A stretch of 64,000 nt of DNA from a bacterium (GCA_029945665.1 JAQSCZ010000109.1:17886-81885), one strand, 5' to 3'; counted from the stretch's first letter, positions 40,594 through 51,991 are shown. The notes: generated by a model not told the origin, from the letters alone. Numbers and translations: made by a program.

Positions 40594-43107
40594 TTAGAAT
40601 GAAACACTGAAACCAAATTTAATTCCGAATCTACGCGCACCTGGATTATCTAAATGCGTTAAGCGATGCACTGCTGCTACTTGTAAAATTTTAAAAATAT
40701 TTTCTAAACCATAGGCTACTTCAACATAAGGTTCTCTGTTAATTTGATTATCTAGAGTACTAACAGGATGACCATCATTACCATATTTGGGATAGAAACC
40801 TGTATTTCTTGAACTGATACTACCCATAACGGCTCGCCCTTCTACAAACTCTCTCCATTTCAACTTTTTCATCAATGGTATTCTGTTTAACAAGGCCCCA
40901 TTGAAATGGTGCTCCATTTTAAAGAACAAACTTCGGTCGGTAACGAACTCAAAAAAATTCATCAAATTATAAGATGTGGTGCTATAAAAAAACGACTGAT
41001 TACCGCGGTGTACTTCTAACAATGGATAAGGCAATCGCTCAAATATTTTGGTGCCTGATAAAGTAAAATCGGTACGGCCCCAATAGCCAAAACTTAAACC
41101 TTTTTCAACAGTGGCGGTTACCCTGTTATAATCGAAACGCGAACCGAATACCCCTTTTATTCCACGTGTATAATTCACTGAAAGGGCCAAGGCACCGGGC
41201 TTGGTTTGACGGACACGTTCATTGTCATTTTGTAAATAATATTCCTTTGGAGCCCAACGCAACCCCATGGTAATGGCCGCATTGGTAAAATTACTCGATT
41301 TAACAGAGGTATCCGACAAATTCTCGCCATACACAAAATTAAATTTCTTGACTTGTTCGAATTGATATTCTTTGTGCAGAAAAACAATCTTAGCATTCCA
41401 GCCTCTAATAAATTCACTGGTGGCCCAAAGCTTTGTTTCCTTTGCTCGATTTAATTGACTGGCGCCAAAAACTGAAACCGCCGTATATAAATTACTCGCC
41501 CCATAATAATCATCTGAAACTCCAATTTGCTCTATATCTTTTTTGTATGACGCGCCTATTGTTGACCAATGTTTTCGACTCAAAATAGATTCAAACTGTC
41601 CTTTGTATTTCCACTGCTGACCAATTACGTCTTGCATACCATAGGCCACGTAGCCACTCAAAGTCAACCGCTTGCTAAAAGAAAAATTAGTTCTAGCGCC
41701 CAATCTTATCTTATTTCCTTCGAGGGCATTAAAACCATAGAGCAACGCATAGGGTCCAAAATCGAATTTTCCAATTTTCTTATATCCATTAAATAGAATA
41801 TTAATCACCTCGACATAGTTCTTTACTATTTTAATATTGGTAACTGTGTCAATTTTAGCCAGTGCTCTTTTCTCGTCAATTGTTAATTCCTCGTGACGGG
41901 ATGAATCCCAGAATTCATCAGATTTAATTGTCGCATCTTCATTCAGGGTAATTGGATAGTCAAAAAACTTTGCACTGCGCTCTTTATTGGTTACTATATT
42001 TTCGGAAGAGCTAGAAAAAACAGCCACCATACCTGGTGTATTCTTAGATAATTCTGCAATATCAATCAATACCCTATTCTTTACTGGTATGTATGCGCCA
42101 GCGTCTGTTGGCTCATACTCTTGTGTAATTTTCAATTTCTCAACAAAATTCAAATTGGCTTTATTGGTAATACTTAGAGTTAATCTGCGCAAAGCGAATG
42201 TACTATCTTCAATCCATATATAACCTGTAAATACGAGATCCAAGGGATTCTTGGGAGTTACCTCTATTTGATATAATTTCCGATTGCTGCCATAAGGATA
42301 TTCTGACCCAATTAACTTAAAGTTATAATACAAAAGTGATGACTTGCTGATAGGCGAAATAAAATTCTTTTGAAGGATGGGTAAAATATTATCGTTGAAA
42401 TTATATTGTTGAAAAGTTGAACCTAACAATTGCGACAAAAACGACCCATCTTCGACCCCAACCCCTTTGACACGCGATGCCAAAATCACTTCTTTACTTC
42501 GGTTCGGATTTTTATTGAAATAGAATTCACTTAAATTTTCTGAAAGAAAAATTGGCAATACTTTTTTCGTTGAATCATCGCTCAATGAACGAATGGTATC
42601 GAAAGCACCTTCGACCTTTCGCACCACATTGAATTTTTTATTTTGCTCGGATAAATTATTAATGGCGATTTGAATTTTTGTGAAATTTTCGCACTCGTAA
42701 GAGTTTAGATTTTCAATGTTATTTTTTTCTTTAGCATCTTGTGCTTTCTGAATAATACGTATGCTGCGATTGACTTTACTCGAAATGGTTATCCCTTTAA
42801 ATGCTTTGGTTGCCGGTGCCATTTTAACATCTAGTGTATTCATTTCACCGGCATTAATTTTGAATTTTAGCACGGCATAGCCAACATAACTGAAAGAGAT
42901 TGTATCACCAGCCTTATTGGTTTTCATAGTGTATCGCCCATCGAAATTGGTAGAAGCTCCATCACCTGTTGAATCAATGGTTACATTTACACCAGTAAGC
43001 GGCTCGCCGGTAATAGCATCGGTTACCTTCCCTTTTACAATGGTGGTTTGACTAAATAATTGTGTGGAAACAGAAATTATTACTAATAAAAATAGTTTGT
43101 GCATCAA
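40594..43107 (-). CDS. DUF5686 / carboxypeptidase-like regulatory domain outer-membrane protein
   Basis: Signal peptide, TIVKGKVTDAITGEPLTGVNVTIDSTGDGASTNFDGRYTMKT, C-terminal beta-barrel ending in RFGIKFGFSVSF. Confidence 0.85.
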   Translation of the reverse strand: MMHKLFLLVIISVSTQLFSQTTIVKGKVTDAITGEPLTGVNVTIDSTGDGASTNFDGRYTMKTNKAGDTISFSYVGYAVLKFKINAGEMNTLDVKMAPATKAFKGITISSKVNRSIRIIQKAQDAKEKNNIENLNSYECENFTKIQIAINNLSEQNKKFNVVRKVEGAFDTIRSLSDDSTKKVLPIFLSENLSEFYFNKNPNRSKEVILASRVKGVGVEDGSFLSQLLGSTFQQYNFNDNILPILQKNFISPISKSSLLYYNFKLIGSEYPYGSNRKLYQIEVTPKNPLDLVFTGYIWIEDSTFALRRLTLSITNKANLNFVEKLKITQEYEPTDAGAYIPVKNRVLIDIAELSKNTPGMVAVFSSSSENIVTNKERSAKFFDYPITLNEDATIKSDEFWDSSRHEELTIDEKRALAKIDTVTNIKIVKNYVEVINILFNGYKKIGKFDFGPYALLYGFNALEGNKIRLGARTNFSFSKRLTLSGYVAYGMQDVIGQQWKYKGQFESILSRKHWSTIGASYKKDIEQIGVSDDYYGASNLYTAVSVFGASQLNRAKETKLWATSEFIRGWNAKIVFLHKEYQFEQVKKFNFVYGENLSDTSVKSSNFTNAAITMGLRWAPKEYYLQNDNERVRQTKPGALALSVNYTRGIKGVFGSRFDYNRVTATVEKGLSFGYWGRTDFTLSGTKIFERLPYPLLEVHRGNQSFFYSTTSYNLMNFFEFVTDRSLFFKMEHHFNGALLNRIPLMKKLKWREFVEGRAVMGSISSRNTGFYPKYGNDGHPVSTLDNQINREPYVEVAYGLENIFKILQVAAVHRLTHLDNPGARRFGIKFGFSVSF

Positions 43108-43386
43108 TATACAAACCTACATTATTTTTCAATACCCTTATAACAAGTTCTACAAATATGCGCAAAATTGAAGACAGTGGAGGTATTTGTTTAATTTTTG
43201 AGGTTAACTATTAATTAAAACAGATGACACCCCTATAAATCAATAATTAAACAGTGCACTATTTTAAAATTAAGATTATTTACCATCCGAGTTGTAAATA
43301 GGTAACATTTAAAGTAATTTTGATTCTAAACAGAATAAGATTCTACAATAAAACACATGTAATTTAAAAATCTAATATATTGATTT

Positions 43387-43422
43387 ACTTATACTTATAC
43401 TTATACTTATACTTACACTTAT
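43387..43422. repeat. Hexanucleotide microsatellite (acttat)x4-acttac-acttat
   Basis: Direct reading. Confidence 0.95.
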
Positions 43423-43472
43423 GTGCTTTATTTTAAATAAATCATACTATGTTTGATTAAATTTTTATAAAA

Positions 43473-43952
43473 ATGAAGAATATAATTTTAACTGCCTTTG
43501 CTTTTCTAATAATGCAAGTAGGCAAATCACAAACAATGGCAATCCATGGAACTAGTGCTACAAAATTCATAATATATTATGATGGAGCACCTTACTCTAT
43601 TTTCGGTTCGGAATTGTGGTACGACTCACCAAATCCTGGCGATGTAACGGTTAGTGACTTAACCCTCAACCCCCCTACCTCGTATACGGCGCCTGTTAAA
43701 ATAGGTGAAACCTTACCTGCTGAGCTCCCAGAACCAAATCCAGACGGCAATATTTACATTTCATGCAATGCAGCAAGGGACATTTTTGGCATTATGCATG
43801 TTAAGTGTGGTCCATATTATGTAAATGGCATTACGAATAACGGAGTTATGAGTTGCAGTAATAATAACAATGTTTCTTGCCGAATTGCAGCAGTTGGTAT
43901 AATCTTTTGGTTACCTGATGGAGAATTCCAACCCTTTTATCCTAAATATTAA
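43473..43952 (+). CDS. Hypothetical secreted protein
   Basis: Signal peptide MKNIILTAFAFLIMQVGKSQ; several Cys in the mature part; no family recognised. Confidence 0.6.
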   Translation: MKNIILTAFAFLIMQVGKSQTMAIHGTSATKFIIYYDGAPYSIFGSELWYDSPNPGDVTVSDLTLNPPTSYTAPVKIGETLPAELPEPNPDGNIYISCNAARDIFGIMHVKCGPYYVNGITNNGVMSCSNNNNVSCRIAAVGIIFWLPDGEFQPFYPKY

Positions 43953-43979
43953 TAATCTTGTTATCAAATTAAATTCGCT

Positions 43980-45473
43980 TTGAATAAACTATACTTTATA
44001 TTAGTCCTAGCATTTTACTATATACCTTTTTTGGCATTAGGTCAAGACAGGTATATAGTAACATGTTATTCTGCAGGTGATTGCAATAACATGATGGTCG
44101 CTGACAATCTGATTGATTCCATATTTGAATCAAAAAACATTCGACATAGGTACAAATTAACTGGAATTAAAAAGGAGGAAATAGAAAAATATTCCAAAGT
44201 AATTTTTGGAAAATATATAGACCCAAAAAAGGTTTTAAGTGAAAGTGATATTAATGAATATAAGCTACAAGATCTTAAACCTGGATTTGTAGCCTATATT
44301 TGCAATAAGGAAATCCTTTTAAATTGTAAATTTCGGGAACTTCCTGAGAAAACATCATATATCTTTGCCATGAATTGTGATAGCAAAAAATTATTTAGGC
44401 AAACAGGAATTAAACAAGTTTTAGATTCTTTTAGTTTAAACTTTTCTAATAAAACGCTGATAACTAACTTTAGAAATGGCAACACATCTACTTATGTCAT
44501 AAATGGCAATTTCCTGTACGGAACTGATCCCTTATTTGAACGTACTTTAGTAAAGATAGATATCACAACTGGCAAAACGATAATTAAGAAAAATATCAAC
44601 CAAGATATTAAACCAAATGATATTTATAAAGCCGCATATCCAAATTTCATATTTATTGACACTTTGATGAAATATGATAATTTATTAAATCAAGATGAAC
44701 GATTAATTATCGAAAAACTATTCACTCATAACAATAGGTATTTCCTTATTGCGCATTATGAAATGTTTACTTATAATAACGAATCAAAAGATTTTATCCC
44801 ATTATCTCATAATCTCATTATCGAATATGACTCATTATTGAATTTTGTATCCTTTTTCATTGACCCACTAATATCCTACAGCAAAATGTATCCTCAATTA
44901 GGTGCAAACACATTCTTAATAAATGATTCACTACTTTTAGGTCAATTTATTCATGATGACAATATTATTTTGAAAAAAAAATATCTGATGTATTTTAATT
45001 TAAAAAACAATCTCATTAAAAAAAACGCCATTGACTCTGTTGAATTACCAAAATCTTTAAATGGCATATTTGAAAGTAATATAATTGGAACCTTCACTAA
45101 TATTAATAATATTGAAAACCCTATTTTTTCTTTATTTCCTTCACCCTATCTCTATTTCCGGAAAACAAAATCTTACTTGAATTTAATAACAGATTCAACA
45201 TACACAATTGATTCAATTTATACCAAATTCTTAAAATTTAGAATCATTGCAACTACTAAATTAAATAATGATGAAACAATAATATTATATGAGTATGACA
45301 AAAACTTATTTTATAGTCAACTTAACCTTAGAAATCAAAAAAACAGATTACTCAAATCATTTGGGAATCTAAGCAAATTCGGTTTACAATTAATCTTGAG
45401 CACCGAAGGCAAATTATATTGTTTTCCTATCAATAATACTGATAAAGACAACTACCTATATGAGCTTAACTAA
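43980..45473 (+). CDS. Hypothetical exported protein
   Basis: Signal-peptide-like MNKLYFILVLAFYYIPFLALGQ; no recognised family; start codon assumed from ORF. Confidence 0.6.
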   Translation: MNKLYFILVLAFYYIPFLALGQDRYIVTCYSAGDCNNMMVADNLIDSIFESKNIRHRYKLTGIKKEEIEKYSKVIFGKYIDPKKVLSESDINEYKLQDLKPGFVAYICNKEILLNCKFRELPEKTSYIFAMNCDSKKLFRQTGIKQVLDSFSLNFSNKTLITNFRNGNTSTYVINGNFLYGTDPLFERTLVKIDITTGKTIIKKNINQDIKPNDIYKAAYPNFIFIDTLMKYDNLLNQDERLIIEKLFTHNNRYFLIAHYEMFTYNNESKDFIPLSHNLIIEYDSLLNFVSFFIDPLISYSKMYPQLGANTFLINDSLLLGQFIHDDNIILKKKYLMYFNLKNNLIKKNAIDSVELPKSLNGIFESNIIGTFTNINNIENPIFSLFPSPYLYFRKTKSYLNLITDSTYTIDSIYTKFLKFRIIATTKLNNDETIILYEYDKNLFYSQLNLRNQKNRLLKSFGNLSKFGLQLILSTEGKLYCFPINNTDKDNYLYELN

Positions 45474-46566
45474 ATTAACACTTTTGGGTTTTATTATATC
45501 ATTTTCGATAAATGCTTTTTGTATCGAAGCTATTGTTCATAATAGTTCAAATATTTTTTTCTTAGATAGTGGCACCCTATTTAAATACAATTTGGAAGGA
45601 AATATTCAGATCCAAAAACGGTTGATTTATAGTGACACATCTTTTCAGGGTAGTTTCTTACGAAATTACAAAAAAGGAGGAATCTTAAATAAACAAATTG
45701 CACTCCGACGATTAAAAATTGCGCAATATGAAAATATTATTCTCAACAATGACAATATTTTAGTTGCTGTTCGATTTTTAAGCCTTGATTCATCAAGGGG
45801 CAATTTTGAAATCATGTTAGTTGAATTTGATCAAACCTTTCGTTTTAAAAGAATTTATTTCTTACACGAATGTAGTTCTCCAAAGTTTGGAACAGTTGAT
45901 CTTTATTGTAGATTTAAAATTCATTTAAAAAACAAAAATGAAATATTATTAAGTTTAATAGTACCGCCTCAAGGAAAATTAAATATCGACAGCGAATTTA
46001 ACTTTGCAACTTTTAAACTAGACCATAAAAGAAACGAATTAATATTTTCAAAATTAATTGCAACAAAAAAAGACATTTTGAAAATGCAAATACACGTTTT
46101 CAATTACTACCCTTTTGACAATTTTTACTTTCCGATTCAAATTCCAATCAATTACTCAGAGAAACCAATTTACTTTTCATTTCCATATTTAATAGTACAT
46201 AATTACCAAAATGGTGAACGTTTAGATCCGTTCGACCATACTAGTTACAATAAAACACATCCTCAATTTAAGTTCAATTCCTTTGATAAAAAATGGCCTC
46301 ATGGTATTTTATTCAATGCAATTTCAACACCTCAACTTGTTCATGAATATAAACTTGAAAAGGATACACTTAATTTTATAATAACTAATTATTCTGACAG
46401 TAAGCCCAGCCCCTATTTAATTAAGTTGTTTAATGGCAAGCAAACAATTACCCCTTTACGATCTAACTATGACGAATTAAATAGTTGGTATCATTTTATC
46501 AACTCAAAAATAATTGAGATCAGTTTTAGTGAAAATAAATACAAAATTGAATATATACTTCAATAG
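45460..46566 (+). CDS. Hypothetical exported protein
   Basis: Signal-peptide-like MSLTKLTLLGFIISFSINAFC; overlaps the preceding gene by 14 bp. Confidence 0.6.
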   Translation: MSLTKLTLLGFIISFSINAFCIEAIVHNSSNIFFLDSGTLFKYNLEGNIQIQKRLIYSDTSFQGSFLRNYKKGGILNKQIALRRLKIAQYENIILNNDNILVAVRFLSLDSSRGNFEIMLVEFDQTFRFKRIYFLHECSSPKFGTVDLYCRFKIHLKNKNEILLSLIVPPQGKLNIDSEFNFATFKLDHKRNELIFSKLIATKKDILKMQIHVFNYYPFDNFYFPIQIPINYSEKPIYFSFPYLIVHNYQNGERLDPFDHTSYNKTHPQFKFNSFDKKWPHGILFNAISTPQLVHEYKLEKDTLNFIITNYSDSKPSPYLIKLFNGKQTITPLRSNYDELNSWYHFINSKIIEISFSENKYKIEYILQ

Positions 46567-46599
46567 AATGAATATAAATCTACGTAAAAGTTACTCATA

Positions 46600-46635
46600 A
46601 AAAAAACCTGCAAGCTAAGCTTGGAGGTTTTTTTA
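46600..46635. terminator. Bidirectional terminator-like hairpin between convergent genes
   Basis: aacctgcaagct-a-agcttggaggtt with flanking A and T runs, one mismatch. Confidence 0.75.
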
Positions 46636-46650
46636 TATTAAATAGGGTGT

Positions 46651-48501
46651 TTATTCACAAGCTTTTCTACAAAAACTTTCCCATTCTTCGTCTGGCACAT
46701 ACACCAATTTAGGTGTTTTCCAATTGCCGCTCAAGAAACCTGTTTTTAATTCACTACCCTTGCCTATCCATGCATAGCGTTTGCCATCTTTAATGACATA
46801 AGCCAAGAAAACATGTGCTTTGTAATTCTTCTTTTCCTTTTTTGAAATATTCGATTCTACAAAACTGTTCTTGCCTTTATTTTTAAGGAATTTTGCCGAG
46901 GTAGTGGTGTTATCATCTTTCAATCCATAAATGACATTGACACCATTAAATTTCTTAATCTTTATTTTTATATTTTTTCCTTTAAGTGCTTTATCATTTT
47001 CACCATCTTCACCTGCATTATCATTTCCAGCACTAGCACTTCCTTTACCTTTTCCAGCCACTGGGGTTAATTCTAAAATCGTATAAAACCCTGTAAACGG
47101 CACTTCAAAAATCACATAATCACAATTTGCTAAACCCCTGCAAGAATCAGCAAATACAATCTTCTTCGTCCAGTTAAAGAAATTGTCTTTCTTTGTATCA
47201 GCTGGCAGCAAAGCATATCTCTTACCGGCATGAGCAGGCAATTTACTTTTTGGCACCATTACCAATACCATGTCTTTTTTAGACATAATGATATCTGCAG
47301 AATCATTTTTTTGAGAAACATTTAAATCTAAGAAATCAACGACCTCTCTTTCAAACTTAGGAATCATTGGAATATCGCTAATGCCTGGATATAAGAAACT
47401 GTTACAAAAATTTAAATAGTCGTCTTTTGTTAATTCATCAACCACTTGCACATAAGCTTTATCAGCTGCTACTTTTTTGAAACTACTTTCGTTAACTAAA
47501 ACAATCGTGCCTGCTTGTCCAAATTTAGCCATTGGTTCAGATTTATTTGGGGTTTGCAAACCACCAAAAGCATCGGCAGCGCAATAGCAGGCTGGGCGTA
47601 CTTTTGCTGAATTATAAAAACGGTTCACATCTTTAATATTAAAAGATTGCAAGTCGCAATCATCGCCATTAGTTGCCTTTTTGTAACCGATATTAATAAC
47701 ACGTTCGTCGGTTAATTTCCAAGTCAAATTTTTGGCTTTATCCTCTATTCCTTGATAAGCAAAATAACCTGTTTCATTGTTGATTTTTGGAATATTAATG
47801 GTAATAGATTTTATGGCTTTGACTGGTTTGTTTTTATACATGGCGGTTACCTTAACCACACCATTACTCAACAACGGGTTGCCATCAACATCTTTAAAAG
47901 CCATGTTGTATTTTTTAATATCCGCGGCATTGCTTAAGTACTCCAATTTAAAAATCAATTCATCGTTGTTAAATCCTTCGAATGTATTTGCGGGAATCAT
48001 GGCAGAAATACAACCAGTGCGAATAATGGTATCGCGGTCGGCACGGGCCATCAAAATAACGATATCCACTCTTCTCATTTGTTCAAGATCGGTTTCTTTA
48101 CCCGTTACTTTTTCACCCAAACTAGCAGTAGCTACTCTGTTTTTGTACATTAATAAATTCTTGCTTAAAATATAACCAGCGACAGTATCCGTGCGATTGT
48201 TTGATAACTCCAAATTGGCTTCTGCTCCACCCGTAGTATCGGCATAACCATTGATTTGTATGCGCTTAATGTTGGTTTTTATTTTTAGAATCTGAACTAC
48301 CGAATCTAAAACAAGATAATCTTTGGTTTTAATTTTAGATTGATTGACATCGAAATATACACTGAATTTTAAGGAGGTTTGCGCTTTTACAGTAAATATT
48401 AAAAAGGCGAAAAATAAAGTGGAAAATAATTTCAAGACTGTTGATTGTTTTATACCTGCCCTTTTTAAAATTGAATAGCAAGTGTTTTTTACTTTTAGCA
48501 T
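46651..48501 (-). CDS. OmpA family protein
   Basis: SVYFDVNQSKIKTKDYLVLDSVVQIL...IQINGYADTTGGAEANLELSNNRTDTVAGYI. Confidence 0.85.
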   Translation of the reverse strand: MLKVKNTCYSILKRAGIKQSTVLKLFSTLFFAFLIFTVKAQTSLKFSVYFDVNQSKIKTKDYLVLDSVVQILKIKTNIKRIQINGYADTTGGAEANLELSNNRTDTVAGYILSKNLLMYKNRVATASLGEKVTGKETDLEQMRRVDIVILMARADRDTIIRTGCISAMIPANTFEGFNNDELIFKLEYLSNAADIKKYNMAFKDVDGNPLLSNGVVKVTAMYKNKPVKAIKSITINIPKINNETGYFAYQGIEDKAKNLTWKLTDERVINIGYKKATNGDDCDLQSFNIKDVNRFYNSAKVRPACYCAADAFGGLQTPNKSEPMAKFGQAGTIVLVNESSFKKVAADKAYVQVVDELTKDDYLNFCNSFLYPGISDIPMIPKFEREVVDFLDLNVSQKNDSADIIMSKKDMVLVMVPKSKLPAHAGKRYALLPADTKKDNFFNWTKKIVFADSCRGLANCDYVIFEVPFTGFYTILELTPVAGKGKGSASAGNDNAGEDGENDKALKGKNIKIKIKKFNGVNVIYGLKDDNTTTSAKFLKNKGKNSFVESNISKKEKKNYKAHVFLAYVIKDGKRYAWIGKGSELKTGFLSGNWKTPKLVYVPDEEWESFCRKACE

Positions 48502-48668
48502 AATGTTAGATAACTTTTTATAAATCGGTTTTATTGTGTGAGGCGCAAAAGTAATATTTTATCATTCTAAAAAATTAAATTTACATAAAAATAACGCAGA
48601 ATTATCAACAAAATCGCCATTCTTAGGTATTAACACCTAAGCATTTCGAAGAAAAATAAAAAAGAAAT

Positions 48669-50258
48669 CTAATATTTTTTAATTCTAAAAAACCATTTCA
48701 CATAAATCGTCATCAGTAAAAATAAAATCGCTACCAAGCTTGCCAATGGTCCCACTAAATTGCCATGCAATACATAAAAGGTATGAATCTCATTCGGTGT
48801 AATGGTGCATTTAAATGCTGTGCGTTCTCTGTATTTGGTGGCATTGCTGATTTGGCCCATGGCGTCAATCTTAGCAGAAATACCTGTATTGGCGCTTCTG
48901 AGCATGTCTTTGCGTGTTTCAATACACCGAATGCTACCAAACAATAAGTGTTGTTGATACCCTGGCGAATTTCCCCACCAACCATCGTTAGTAATAACTG
49001 CCAAAGCATTGGCACTATCGCGCACAAACTCGGCTGCATAATCACCAAAAATAGATTCATAACATATCAAGGGTGCAATCTTTAAATCTTTGTTCACAAT
49101 AAAATTAATGGGCTTATCGCTTACACCTAAACTACCCGATGTGCCACCCAAGTTAATGCTCAACTTTTCTAAAAATTGAAAAGGCATTTTCTCAACACCA
49201 GGCACCAATTTCGACTTGTGATAAATACTGTCGACTTTGTTATTCTGTATTAACAAGGCTGTATTATAACTGTCCCACCATTGAGCCGAAAAACTATCGT
49301 ATCGCGCTGAAATTGTCGGTTTAGTTTTTTCTTTGTAGACACTCATTGTTTCTGCCCCTGTTAATATTGTCAACCCAGTACTATCTGTTAGCGCCCTTGG
49401 TGCTATTAAGATATTTAATTCATTTAAACGATCCTCATGGTTCCATCCTGTAACGGCAGTTTCAGGCAATACCAGCAATTGTGTTTGAGGTGTAAACAGT
49501 GGCTTAGCAATTTGCAACCCTAAATCCAATTGATCATCGGGTGAAATAAAATTTGCACCATCATCAAATTTTTCACTGTACGGATCAATATTGGGTTGCG
49601 AAATAACACATTCTATCTTTTGTTTATAGGCACTTAGTTTTAATTGGGCAAAATGAGCAACAACAAAAGAGAAGGCTGTCAAAACAACCAAAGCGCCAAT
49701 TGGCTTTAAAAATGCAATTTTTTTCCGGCGGTCAACTACCAATTTTGCAATCCAAACATTCATTACAAGGATTAGCAATGTACCACCCATTTCGCCTGTG
49801 TATTCATACCATTGAATGAAAGAAGGATAAACGGCTAGGCCTTTCCCTAAAGTCATCCAAGGCCAACTTGCAGGCCAATTAAAATGAATATATTCCATGG
49901 CGATATAATAAAACACCAACGAACTATAGCCTGTTTTGGGTAAATTAAGATGCGTTATAGAGAACAATAGGAAGGGCAAGGCCATGATTAAACTATTTAA
50001 AACAAGCATCATGATACAACCACTTGGACTGGCATTCCAAACCCACCAGGTACAAGTGGTATTAAATATTAACATGGCAAAATAAGCCCACCCTAATAAT
50101 TTAAAATGTGCATTTTTTTCAAACTTTATTTGATGGTGAATAATCAGTATGGGCACAAGACCAATCAACAATAAAAATGCCATGGGCGCGGGTGGCCATC
50201 CCAAATACAGGAGAGTACCACTGCTTACTGCCAATATAAACTTATACTGATTTAGCAT
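48669..50258 (-). CDS. lnt: Apolipoprotein N-acyltransferase
   Basis: YLGWPPAPMAFLLLIGLVPIL, LLVLPETAVTGW, ICYESIFGDYAAEFVRDSANALAVITNDGWWG. Confidence 0.95.
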   Translation of the reverse strand: MLNQYKFILAVSSGTLLYLGWPPAPMAFLLLIGLVPILIIHHQIKFEKNAHFKLLGWAYFAMLIFNTTCTWWVWNASPSGCIMMLVLNSLIMALPFLLFSITHLNLPKTGYSSLVFYYIAMEYIHFNWPASWPWMTLGKGLAVYPSFIQWYEYTGEMGGTLLILVMNVWIAKLVVDRRKKIAFLKPIGALVVLTAFSFVVAHFAQLKLSAYKQKIECVISQPNIDPYSEKFDDGANFISPDDQLDLGLQIAKPLFTPQTQLLVLPETAVTGWNHEDRLNELNILIAPRALTDSTGLTILTGAETMSVYKEKTKPTISARYDSFSAQWWDSYNTALLIQNNKVDSIYHKSKLVPGVEKMPFQFLEKLSINLGGTSGSLGVSDKPINFIVNKDLKIAPLICYESIFGDYAAEFVRDSANALAVITNDGWWGNSPGYQQHLLFGSIRCIETRKDMLRSANTGISAKIDAMGQISNATKYRERTAFKCTITPNEIHTFYVLHGNLVGPLASLVAILFLLMTIYVKWFFRIKKY

Positions 50259-50937
50259 CTTTTTTTCCTTCCATTACAACTACAAATTCGCCTTTGGGCG
50301 CTTTCTTTTCAAAATGTTGAATGACTTCTTCAATACTGCCATTGATTGTTTCCTCAAACAGTTTACTCAACTCGCGTGACACCGAAATTTGTCTATCCTT
50401 TCCAAAATAAGTTAGGCTATCTTTGAGTAAGGCCGCCAATTTATAAGGACTTTCATAAAACACCATGGTGCGTGTTTCGGATTGCAAAAATTCGAAACGT
50501 GTTTTACGTCCCTTTTTTACGGGTAAAAAACCCTCGAATACAAAGCGATCGCAAGGTAATCCACTTTTTACGAGCGCAGGAACAAAGGCAGTTGCACCAG
50601 GCAAACATTCAACTTTAACATTGTTTTTATAACACTCGCGTACCACCAAATAGCCTGGATCGCTTATACCAGGCGTGCCGGCATCGGTAACAAGTGCCAT
50701 GATTTTTCCGGCATGTATTTGATTTAAAACATCCTTGTATTTTTCATGTTCATTGTGCGCATGGTAACTCTGCATTGGCTTACTAATTTCGTAATGCTTT
50801 AACAACATTCCTGTATTGCGTGTATCCTCGGCCAATACAATATCGCAATCTTTTAAAATCTCCAATGCTCGCAAAGTGATGTCCTTTAGATTTCCAACAG
50901 GGGTAGGCACCAAATACAATATTCCTTTCTCAGCCAT
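50242..50937 (-). CDS. rsmI: 16S rRNA (cytidine(1402)-2'-O)-methyltransferase
   Basis: LYLVPTPVGNLKDITLRALEILKDCDIVLAEDTRNTGMLLKHY, ALVTDAGTPGISDPGYLVVREC. Confidence 0.97.
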   Translation of the reverse strand: MAEKGILYLVPTPVGNLKDITLRALEILKDCDIVLAEDTRNTGMLLKHYEISKPMQSYHAHNEHEKYKDVLNQIHAGKIMALVTDAGTPGISDPGYLVVRECYKNNVKVECLPGATAFVPALVKSGLPCDRFVFEGFLPVKKGRKTRFEFLQSETRTMVFYESPYKLAALLKDSLTYFGKDRQISVSRELSKLFEETINGSIEEVIQHFEKKAPKGEFVVVMEGKKDAKSV

Positions 50938-51381
50938 TTATATTTTTTTACTTATATCAAAGTGAAATAATCCTTTTAAACCAAATAGCAATACGCTCCA
51001 AAAAACGACCGCTAATAAATGATATCTCATTATTTTTAACTTATCATGCTCGAACGAAGCGCTGATAATACAACCCACAGGAATACTAATTAAAATTGGA
51101 CTTAATAAAGCCAATCCAATCAAACCATAGGTATTCTTTATGTGTAATAATTTTTTTAGCTTGCCAAATTTAAATTTAAAGAAATGGTATTTCGATAAGT
51201 AGGTTGAAATAATGGCCCCTAAATAAGTAAACACCAAAACACCAATGGTACCACCGCTGGCAACAATTAGCATGTCTAAATACCACACCCGCGATGAATG
51301 GGCCAACAAGGCAAGAACAGCAAACAAATACTTTACTGCTGCTAACAAAACCATTAAAAATACCTCAATAAATTCTCCCAT
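50938..51381 (-). CDS. Hypothetical small membrane protein
   Basis: Several hydrophobic segments; no family named with confidence. Confidence 0.6.
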   Translation of the reverse strand: MGEFIEVFLMVLLAAVKYLFAVLALLAHSSRVWYLDMLIVASGGTIGVLVFTYLGAIISTYLSKYHFFKFKFGKLKKLLHIKNTYGLIGLALLSPILISIPVGCIISASFEHDKLKIMRYHLLAVVFWSVLLFGLKGLFHFDISKKI

Positions 51382-51508
51382 TTTGATTGTTGTGCGAAGA
51401 TAGAAAGAAAGTTCAAGAATCCTTAGAACTTTGGATAGAAAAGTAAATATTTGGACAGAATAAATCTAAAGTATGTAAAGCAACAAAAAACATAACACAG
51501 GCTTTACA

Positions 51509-51982
51509 TTGCGGACCTCCGTATTTCGTAATATTGTGTTTATGTTTCATGGGTCAAAAAGATTATTTGTTCTTATTAAGACCTGTTTTTTGGCAGGCCT
51601 ATTCCTAGGATTAGGTTGCAAAAAAAAGACAGAAACAGCATATATTCACATTCAAAGGTGTTGGATAACTAAAATTGAAACTGCAGATTCTATGGCTTTG
51701 GGCGAAACAAAGGATATTGTCGTTAGCTTTGTTGGCATCAATCGAACCAATACGACTCCGCATAGTATAGAAATGACTCAAAAAAATGAAGACACCTTTG
51801 TATTGAAAGCCAATTTACAATACATCGAAGGGAGAGCATGTCTGCCTTACCCTAACTATTATTCCTTAGATACATTAAATCCCGTATTTAAATTATCAAT
51901 TCCCTTTAGTGCAAATAAGAAGGGATCATTCGTATTTATTAGTAACGAAATGAATACCGCCTGTCGCTGTATCATTTACTAA
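51509..51982 (+). CDS. Hypothetical lipoprotein
   Basis: LFLGLGCKKKTETAYIH lipobox-like; true start may be internal. Confidence 0.5.
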   Translation: MRTSVFRNIVFMFHGSKRLFVLIKTCFLAGLFLGLGCKKKTETAYIHIQRCWITKIETADSMALGETKDIVVSFVGINRTNTTPHSIEMTQKNEDTFVLKANLQYIEGRACLPYPNYYSLDTLNPVFKLSIPFSANKKGSFVFISNEMNTACRCIIY

Positions 51983-51991
51983 ACTTTTTAC

